Assembly: GCA_009391275.1 (NCBI GenBank)
Contig: VEXF01000043.1
Location: forward strand, 1-11,005
Source: SAR202 cluster bacterium AD-804-J14_MRT_500m
GTDB taxonomy: Bacteria; Chloroflexota; Dehalococcoidia; UBA3495; GCA-2712585
Reading direction: 5' to 3'
Length of the DNA stretch: 11,005 bases
The notes beneath the pieces are model-generated. The model was not told where the DNA came from. It saw only the letters and a list, made by a program, of their open reading frames with translations, and did not search any database. Every line of letters begins with the position of its first letter. The stretch's first letter is position 1. Both the position numbers and the translations under genes were made by a program. This document shows, piece after piece, positions 5,996 to 11,005 of the stretch.

Positions 5996-6841
5996 ATGGA
6001 ATACGGCTTAAGTATGTTTATCACAGACTATTCCATGTCACCGCATGACCTAGCAATACAAGCCGAAAAACGAGCTTTCGACTCAATATGGATTCCAGAA
6101 CATACTCACATACCAGCTAGTCGAAAAACTTCATCATCAAATCATGACGTCCTTCCAATGCACTATTGGCATACCTTGGATCCTTTTATCGCCCTAACTT
6201 CGGCTGCGATGGTGACCAAGAGATTGAAACTTGCTACGGGTATATGTTTGGTTATACAACGCGATCCCATTATCACAGCTAAACAACTGGCCAGTTTAGA
6301 CCAAATCTCGGACGGAAGAGTCATTTTGGGGGTTGGCGGAGGATGGAACCGTGAGGAGATAGAGAATCACGGAACTCCGTTTAAATTAAGGTGGAAGATT
6401 TTGCGAGAAAGAATCCTCGCCATGCAGGAAATATGGACTAAAGACCAGGCTGAATTCCATGGAACCCATGTTGATTTCGATCCGATCTGGTCATGGCCTA
6501 AACCAATTCAAAAACCCTATCCACCAATTTTGATGGGCGGAAATGGTCCGACAACGTTTGACCGTGTAGTAGAGTTTTGTGACGGATGGATGCCTAATCT
6601 ATGGGGATTCCAAAACGAATTGGTTTTATCAACCAAGATTACTGAATTAAGACAACGGGCAGAAGCAGTAGGGCGTGATCCTTTGTCAATTAAAGTTTCA
6701 GTTTTATCAGTTCCACCTGAGAGAGATACGATTCAACGGTTAGAAAGAATAGGTGTAGACCGCGTGATATTCGACCTGCCCTCTGACACTAAAGAGAATA
6801 TTCTCCCATTGCTAGAAAAATGTTCTACGGCCCGGAGTTGA
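5996..6841 (+). CDS. LLM-class oxidoreductase, F420-dependent type (Rv2161c-like, TIGR03619-like)
   Basis: A 281-residue luciferase-fold oxidoreductase whose closest resemblance is to the actinobacterial and Chloroflexota F420-dependent group. Seen: MEYGLSMFITDYS opening strand; SIWIPEHTHIP, the EH-containing active-site loop after the second strand; LKLATGICLVIQRDPI; ASLDQISDGRVILGVGGGWNREE, the cofactor-phosphate loop characteristic of this group; and WPKPIQKPYPPILMGGNGP. The usual family length is about 270-300. I chose ATG 5996 because GGGAGAGG (5986-5993) directly precedes it; an in-frame TTG at 5975 would add seven residues but has no ribosome binding site. It is monocistronic as far as visible, divergent from the prolidase-like amidohydrolase, and ends 17 bp before the 3' end of the convergent rnpB. 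Whether the cofactor is F420 or FMN needs a profile search; the substrate is unknown. Confidence 0.88.
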   Translation: MEYGLSMFITDYSMSPHDLAIQAEKRAFDSIWIPEHTHIPASRKTSSSNHDVLPMHYWHTLDPFIALTSAAMVTKRLKLATGICLVIQRDPIITAKQLASLDQISDGRVILGVGGGWNREEIENHGTPFKLRWKILRERILAMQEIWTKDQAEFHGTHVDFDPIWSWPKPIQKPYPPILMGGNGPTTFDRVVEFCDGWMPNLWGFQNELVLSTKITELRQRAEAVGRDPLSIKVSVLSVPPERDTIQRLERIGVDRVIFDLPSDTKENILPLLEKCSTARS

Positions 6842-6858
6842 TGGAATTAGGTAAATTA

Positions 6859-7286
6859 GACCAGACGGATCTATAAGCCGGGTTCTGTCTCCCAGAAAAC
6901 TGGGATGGTGACCATCTATCTAGCCCTGCAACGAATTTCAAAAACGTTGATCTCTACAAGAACTGTCGAGCGACGTTACCGTCGGGGTCTAGCAGCCTAC
7001 CCGGGGACGGAGCGGGCATCCGTTGTCCCCCTATTTGGCCTTGCTCCGGGTGGGGTTTGGCCACCGCCGTGTCACCACGTGCGGTTGTGAGCTTTTACCT
7101 CGCAATTTCACCCTTACCCCATAAGCTGGGGCGGTATAGTTTCTGTGCCACTTTCCGTACCTCGATGTCAACAATAAATGTTAGTCGAGGGCCTGGGGGT
7201 TACCCAGCACCTTGCCCGCAGGAGCCCGGACTTTCCTCCCCGCTCTCAATATCTGAGAGCGCAGCGGTCACCCGATCCGTCTGGCC
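6859..7286 (-). ncRNA. rnpB: RNase P RNA (type A-like)
   Basis: The catalytic RNA of RNase P, which matures the 5' ends of tRNAs. On the minus strand the 5' end reads CCAGACGGATC (7274-7284) and pairs exactly with GATCCGTCTGG (6861-6871) as helix P1. Downstream come the universally conserved GAGGAAAGTCCGGGCTCC (about 7223-7240), GTGCTGGGTAAC (about 7200-7212), AAGGGTGAAA (about 7108-7120), GGAGCAAGGCCAAATAGGG (about 7031-7050), CCGGGTAGGCTGC (about 6990-7003) and the 3' signature ACAGAACCCGGCTTAT (about 6873-6888). Total length is about 430, and the presence of the GGAGCAAGGCCAAATAG segment fits the ancestral type A form. Possible promoter: TACGAT on the minus strand at 7293-7298, seven bases before the predicted 5' end, with no good -35. 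No U-tract terminator follows the 3' end. Short frames on either strand here are not genes. Confidence 0.97.
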
Positions 7287-7442
7287 TTATTAATCGTACA
7301 ACACTAACAATAACTAACGCTAACGTTTTGCCTAAAAATCGCATCACATTCAATAAAATATGCCGCATAAATCCTAGGCTTGCTCTTTAACCATTGTTTT
7401 GGTTGATCGAATCACGGTTCGAAATACGACGCAACGTTTTAA

Positions 7443-7472
7443 TTGATTACAAATTCCACCGTATCGTATAAT
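7443..7472 (+). promoter_or_regulatory. Sigma70-like promoter of the pdxST operon
   Basis: A perfect TATAAT (7467-7472) is preceded by TTGATT (7443-7448) with an 18-bp spacer. Transcription would begin near 7479, giving a short leader of about 33 bases to the pdxS ATG at 7512, which has GAGGG at 7501-7505. No riboswitch-sized leader is available. It is the strongest promoter match in the window and probably drives pdxS, pdxT, the R3H ATPase and tmk. Confidence 0.65.
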
Positions 7473-7511
7473 AAAGCAAGATTTTTCATCAACGAATAAA
7501 GAGGGACGGCT

Positions 7512-8399
7512 ATGGCTATTGAGACAGGTACCAGGAAAACTAAGGCCGGACTTGCCCAGATGCTAAAAGGTGGAGTTATTATGGATGTAGTCACGGCGGA
7601 ACATGCCGTGATCGCGGAAGAGGCCGGCGCTTGCGCGGTGATGGCGTTAGAAAGGGTTCCCTCTGATATCAGAGCCACTGGTGGGGTCGCCCGAATGTCT
7701 GATCCCACTAAGATTATAGAGATACAGGAGGCCGTAACGATTCCGGTTATGGCAAAATGCCGGATCGGTCATTTCGTCGAGGCTCAAGTGCTTGAAGCAC
7801 TTGGAGTAGATTATATCGACGAATCCGAAGTTCTTACACCGGCTGACGAATCGCACCATGTTTGGAAACACGATTTCATCACCCCCTTTGTCTGTGGATG
7901 CCGTGATTTGGGTGAAGCGTTGCGCCGAATAGCGGAGGGCGCGACGATGATTCGCACTAAAGGTGAAGCTGGCACTGGAGATATCGTAGAGGCTGTCCGT
8001 CACAATCGGGCGGTGCAAGGCGAAATACGCAAAATTCAAAATATGTCCGAGGATGAACTCGCCACAGAAGCCAAAAACTTAGGTGCCCCATTAGAACTAG
8101 TCCAAGAAGTTAAACGTCAAGGGAGAATGCCGGTAGTTAATTTTTCAGCAGGGGGTGTTGCAACACCGGCCGATGCGGCATTGATGATGCATTTAGGGGC
8201 CGATGGTGTGTTTGTAGGGTCTGGCATATTTAAATCATCAAACCCTTCCGCCATGGCTGATGCGGTTGTGAAAGCTGTCACGCATTATAAAGATCCTAAA
8301 ATCCTAGCTGAAATTTCAAAGGGGCTGGGCGCAGCTATGCCAGGATTATCTGTTAAGAGCATGAAGGAAGAAGATCTTCTGTCTACTCGAGGCTGGTAA
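7512..8399 (+). CDS. pdxS: Pyridoxal 5'-phosphate synthase, lyase subunit PdxS
   Basis: The synthase subunit of the DXP-independent vitamin B6 pathway. It combines ribose 5-phosphate, glyceraldehyde 3-phosphate and ammonia (delivered by PdxT) into pyridoxal 5'-phosphate, as a dodecameric TIM-barrel ring in the cytosol. The 295-residue product matches the family end to end: [17 protein letters not shown] with D25, [31 protein letters not shown] with K82 (first Schiff-base lysine), [13 protein letters not shown], and RTKGEAGTG with K150 (second swinging-arm lysine), then [34 protein letters not shown]. Length is typical (about 290-300) and no key residue is missing. ATG 7512 has GAGGG six bases upstream. 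pdxT follows on the same strand, as in most genomes with this pathway. Confidence 0.98.
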   Translation: MAIETGTRKTKAGLAQMLKGGVIMDVVTAEHAVIAEEAGACAVMALERVPSDIRATGGVARMSDPTKIIEIQEAVTIPVMAKCRIGHFVEAQVLEALGVDYIDESEVLTPADESHHVWKHDFITPFVCGCRDLGEALRRIAEGATMIRTKGEAGTGDIVEAVRHNRAVQGEIRKIQNMSEDELATEAKNLGAPLELVQEVKRQGRMPVVNFSAGGVATPADAALMMHLGADGVFVGSGIFKSSNPSAMADAVVKAVTHYKDPKILAEISKGLGAAMPGLSVKSMKEEDLLSTRGW

Positions 8400-8435
8400 A
8401 TTGTTCACGACTAACCTCTAGGAGCATTGTACATA

Positions 8436-9026
8436 TTGATCGTTGGAGTTCTGGCCGTGCAAGGAGACTTCGCGGAACATGTAGCTGTCCTCGAGAAATT
8501 GGGAGCAGAAGTTGTCGAAGTACGGTTGCCCAGAGATTTGAATAATCTAAGTGCGCTAATTATTCCAGGCGGTGAAAGTACGACTCAGCGTAGACTGCTC
8601 GATCTTTACGAATTAACAGAACCCATTAGGAGTTACGCAAACACGGGCAAACCAGTCTGGGGAACCTGTGCCGGGATGATTATCTTGGCACGAGCTTTGA
8701 CTGACGATCGGCCGGAACCATTAAAGTTGATGGATATATTGGTTAGTCGTAATGCTTATGGCCGGCAAGTAGATAGTTTTGAAACAGATTTAATTTGCTC
8801 GGAATTGGGGCCAGAACCGTATAGAGCTGTTTTTATAAGGGCACCATTGGTTGTCCAGATCCTTAACGATGAAGTCGTAGTCCTTAGTGAGTTGCCAGAT
8901 GGAACCCCAGTGGCGGTGCGACAAGGCAACCTTCTGGCGACGTCGTTTCACCCAGAGTTAACATCGGATGTTCGATTCCACAAATATTTCTTAGGTTTAG
9001 TTGATCCAAATTGCAAGGATCAATAA
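8436..9026 (+). CDS. pdxT: Pyridoxal 5'-phosphate synthase, glutaminase subunit PdxT
   Basis: A class I glutamine amidotransferase that hydrolyses glutamine and channels ammonia to PdxS. Seen: the family opening IVGVLAVQGDFAEH, IPGGEST (oxyanion loop), nucleophile Cys in WGTCAGMI (residue 78 counting from 8436), RNAYGRQ, VFIRAP and the His-Glu of the triad in SFHPE (172 and 174). Length of 196 is normal. The start is uncertain because there is no ATG: AGGAG lies at 8420-8424, TTG 8427 is only two bases after it, and TTG 8436 is eleven bases after it and gives the family-like N-terminus MIVGVLAVQG, so I use it. An ATA at 8433 has the ideal eight-base spacing. The gene lies 27-36 bp after pdxS and 40 bp before the R3H ATPase; translation may be coupled to pdxS. 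Confidence 0.95.
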   Translation: MIVGVLAVQGDFAEHVAVLEKLGAEVVEVRLPRDLNNLSALIIPGGESTTQRRLLDLYELTEPIRSYANTGKPVWGTCAGMIILARALTDDRPEPLKLMDILVSRNAYGRQVDSFETDLICSELGPEPYRAVFIRAPLVVQILNDEVVVLSELPDGTPVAVRQGNLLATSFHPELTSDVRFHKYFLGLVDPNCKDQ

Positions 9027-9066
9027 ATGTGTCCACTAGCACTATAAGTTCTACAGTGAGACGTCT

Positions 9067-10653
9067 ATGAACATCGTTGGTCAAAATGATAGGAGCAGCT
9101 ATACCACGCAACTAGGGATTCAGGATGATTTAGAACTATTATTGCAATGTCTGCCGCCTAGGGTGGTGAACCCGCTGAAACAACGCGATGACTTAAATAA
9201 TCTGTTAGAGGTAGTGTTAGATTTAGCTAGACCCCCAGAAGCACGATTCTCAACCGGAGATGTAATAATAGATGAATCGTCAGTTTCTGATATAGATATT
9301 GATTTTGTAACTAGTAGTGTAAGCGAATTCGGGGAGGATAACCGGAGTGGCATAGAGAGGACTTTACACAGAATTTCAGCAATAAGAAACCGGAAAGGGC
9401 GAATATTAGGAATTACATGCAGAGTTGGTAGAGCTGTTTTCGGAACGATTCAAATCATTGAAGATTTGATACTGTCCGGAAAAAGCGTGCTCCTTTTGGG
9501 TAGGCCTGGTGTTGGAAAAACCACTATGCTCCGCGAGGTTGCCAGGGTATTGGCGGATACTGCGAAAAAAAGAGTGATTGTCGTGGATACATCAAATGAA
9601 ATTGCCGGCGATGGAGACATACCCCATCCAGGGATAGGGCATGCTCGCAGGATGCAAGTGGCATCTCCGATACTTCAGCATGCGGTCATGATAGAAGCTG
9701 TAGAAAACCATATGCCGGAGGTGATAATAATTGACGAGATGGGAACTGAATTGGAAGCTTCTGCTGCTAGGACTATTGCCGAACGGGGTGTTCAATTGAT
9801 TGCCACAGCCCACGGGAACACACTTGATAATTTGATTATCAACCCCACGCTTTCTGATCTTGTAGGGGGAGTTCAAACAGTTACACTCGGAGATGATGAA
9901 GCCCGGATCCGTGGGACACGAAAAACAGTACTTGAGCGTAAAGCACCTCCAACATTTGGAGTTGTAGTTGAAATACAAAGCTGGGATAAAGTAGCTGTAC
10001 ACGATGATGTTGCACAAGTAGTGGATTCATGGTTAAGGGGCTATCCCTTGATGCCCGAAATCCGTAGTTTAGATGACGAAGGTAATTCTGTACGATCTCG
10101 AAAAATGGTTTCTTCTCGAGATATCAGAACAGATGTTAAATCTATCTCAAGGACCGAGCAGTACGCTGGAGACGATATTCCGACCGCTGGGGCCCGGAAA
10201 CCTCAGGTATTCCTTTTCGGAGTAGGTCGGGACAGATTAGAGCAAGCTGTTAATGATGCTGGAGTTAAAGTAGACATTGTAAATGAACTTAGAAGCGCGG
10301 ATCTCGTGTTAACAACCAAATCTCATTACAGACGTGGGTCACGGGTGGTCCAGATAGCTGAAGAAACCGGAACTCCGGTGTACGTGGTCCGAAAAAATTC
10401 TGTACCACAAATCCAACAATTTCTTCGAGGGGTCTTGAACCGACCAGACGAAGACAGAACAATGGATTCATCTCTCCAGGAAGCTCATTTAGCCGCCCAA
10501 AGGATCCTAGATGGAGAAGGGCAAGTAGATTTGCCTCCACAGCGAGCGTATGTGAGACGATTGCAGCATCTTTTAGCAAAAAAATATAATGTGATCTCTG
10601 ATAGTAATGGATTAGAGCCATATCGTTACGTTAGATTCACACGAGGACAATGA
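9067..10653 (+). CDS. SpoIIIAA/Ycf45-like AAA ATPase with C-terminal R3H domain
   Basis: A 528-residue cytosolic P-loop ATPase with a single-stranded nucleic-acid-binding R3H domain, a family found in cyanobacteria and plastids (Ycf45) and in Firmicutes and Chloroflexota; its biochemical role is not established. Domain order: an N-terminal helical region (about 15-60, LPPRVVNPLKQRDDLNNLLEV); an RIGRAV-like strand (about 113-125, ITCRVGRAVFG); Walker A GRPGVGKTT (145-153); SNEIAGDGDIPHPGIGHARR (about 176-195), typical of SpoIIIAA; Walker B VIIIDEMG (219-226); ATAHGNTLDNLI (about 246-257); a charged, probably flexible linker (about 335-375); an alpha/beta segment VFLFGVGRDRLEQA (about 381-395) through VYVVRKNS; and the R3H signature R497-x3-H501 with YRYVRF closing the domain. 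The Shine-Dalgarno before ATG 9067 is weak. It overlaps the tmk start, indicating co-translation. Confidence 0.93.
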   Translation: MNIVGQNDRSSYTTQLGIQDDLELLLQCLPPRVVNPLKQRDDLNNLLEVVLDLARPPEARFSTGDVIIDESSVSDIDIDFVTSSVSEFGEDNRSGIERTLHRISAIRNRKGRILGITCRVGRAVFGTIQIIEDLILSGKSVLLLGRPGVGKTTMLREVARVLADTAKKRVIVVDTSNEIAGDGDIPHPGIGHARRMQVASPILQHAVMIEAVENHMPEVIIIDEMGTELEASAARTIAERGVQLIATAHGNTLDNLIINPTLSDLVGGVQTVTLGDDEARIRGTRKTVLERKAPPTFGVVVEIQSWDKVAVHDDVAQVVDSWLRGYPLMPEIRSLDDEGNSVRSRKMVSSRDIRTDVKSISRTEQYAGDDIPTAGARKPQVFLFGVGRDRLEQAVNDAGVKVDIVNELRSADLVLTTKSHYRRGSRVVQIAEETGTPVYVVRKNSVPQIQQFLRGVLNRPDEDRTMDSSLQEAHLAAQRILDGEGQVDLPPQRAYVRRLQHLLAKKYNVISDSNGLEPYRYVRFTRGQ

Positions 10654-11005
10654 TGGGGGCCAATTGCACACCTTCTGCCTTGGGCTTCTTAATAGTTTTC
10701 GAAGGAATTGATGGATCAGGGAAATCAACCCAGGCAAAACTGTTAACGGATAAACTACTGCAAAACGGATATGACACTATACTTACCCGAGAACCTGGTG
10801 GGACTTCCTTTTCAGATACCCTCGGAATTTGGTTAAAACAATTTCCCAACCGCCTAGACCTCACCGAGCTTTTTCTTTTTTCAGCCGCTAGGTCTGAGCA
10901 CGTGAATCAATTGATTGCTCCAGCATTATCGCGAGGTAAAATTGTGGTATGCGATAGATTTACTGGTTCAACTATAGCCTATCAAGGGTACGGAAGAGGA
11001 ATTGA
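10650..11005 (+). CDS. tmk: Thymidylate kinase, N-terminal part (cut by the window edge)
   Basis: dTMP kinase phosphorylates dTMP to dTDP with ATP, an essential step of dTTP supply. The frame stays open from 10650 to the window end (about 118 of the usual ~205-215 residues). Seen: the P-loop in FEGIDGSGKSTQAK, REPGGT (dTMP-binding loop), LFLFSAARSEHV, and VVCDRFTGSTIAYQGYGRG, in which DRF replaces the commoner DRY/DRW. The missing C-terminal part should hold the lid. ATG 10650 overlaps the ATPase stop (10651-10653); a second ATG at 10653 is better spaced from GAGGA (10643-10647), and an in-frame TTG at 10680 would give MGFLIVFEG, the more usual N-terminus. The first ten residues are therefore uncertain. 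Overlap with the upstream gene implies translational coupling. Confidence 0.96.
   Translation, partial: MMGANCTPSALGFLIVFEGIDGSGKSTQAKLLTDKLLQNGYDTILTREPGGTSFSDTLGIWLKQFPNRLDLTELFLFSAARSEHVNQLIAPALSRGKIVVCDRFTGSTIAYQGYGRGI

Noticed and set aside
7304..7324. CTAAC repeated three times near the rnpB promoter
   Set aside because: Spacing is irregular (10 and 6 bp) and the unit is only five bases; this is probably chance in AT-rich sequence.
6905..7390. Three plus-strand open frames across 6905-7390
   Set aside because: They lie on the antisense strand of RNase P RNA, whose conserved helices and loops explain the sequence.
7398..7425. GGTTCGA near an inverted TCGAA, resembling a tRNA T-loop
   Set aside because: No acceptor stem, anticodon arm or flanking T-stem can be drawn around it.
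1..11005. CRISPR arrays, insertion sequences, tRNAs or phage genes
   Set aside because: No regularly spaced repeats, transposase, integrase, tRNA cloverleaf or terminal inverted repeats were seen on either strand.

Overview
The window looks like a free-living bacterium with an AT-leaning genome (GC judged by eye to be a little under half). It carries flavin-dependent monooxygenase paralogs of the bacterial luciferase (LLM) superfamily, several amidohydrolases, a bacterial type-A-like RNase P RNA, a pdxST pair, and a Ycf45/R3H ATPase next to tmk. This mix is best matched by a Chloroflexota lineage, and the SAR202-type marine groups, known for expanded flavin monooxygenase families, are my first guess. 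That assignment is inference; no taxonomic marker was compared.

Left part (1-6841) is accessory metabolism. The minus strand enters with the first ~44 codons of an amidohydrolase that runs off the left edge. Divergent from it is a tight four-gene plus-strand operon: an ATZ/TRZ-type amidohydrolase (270-1817), a LuxA-like LLM oxidoreductase (1851-2948), a small cupin (3015-3596) and an alpha/beta hydrolase (3630-4436). Convergent with that operon is a complete prolidase/imidazolonepropionase-like amidohydrolase on the minus strand (4494-5732), a clear paralog of the truncated gene at the left edge. Across a 263-bp divergent intergenic region lies a second LLM gene of the F420-dependent type (5996-6841). 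Together these look like a scavenging or catabolic island: one or two monooxygenases oxidise a ring or C-N/C-S compound, and amidohydrolases, a cupin and an alpha/beta hydrolase open and cleave the products. The substrate cannot be read from the sequence.

Right part (6859-11005) is housekeeping. RNase P RNA (rnpB) lies on the minus strand, closed by an 11-bp P1 helix. After a good sigma70-like promoter (7443-7472) come pdxS, pdxT (PLP synthase), a 528-aa SpoIIIAA/Ycf45-like AAA ATPase with a C-terminal R3H domain, and the first ~118 codons of thymidylate kinase, which overlaps the ATPase stop and runs off the right edge. These four probably form one operon.

The points most worth a second look are: the left-edge amidohydrolase, which has TTA exactly where the ribosome binding site and its paralog both place the start codon; pdxT, whose best-placed start position reads ATA; and the 5733-5995 intergenic region, which holds a 12-bp perfect palindrome at the predicted transcription start and a 17-bp-period direct repeat just upstream of the predicted -35.
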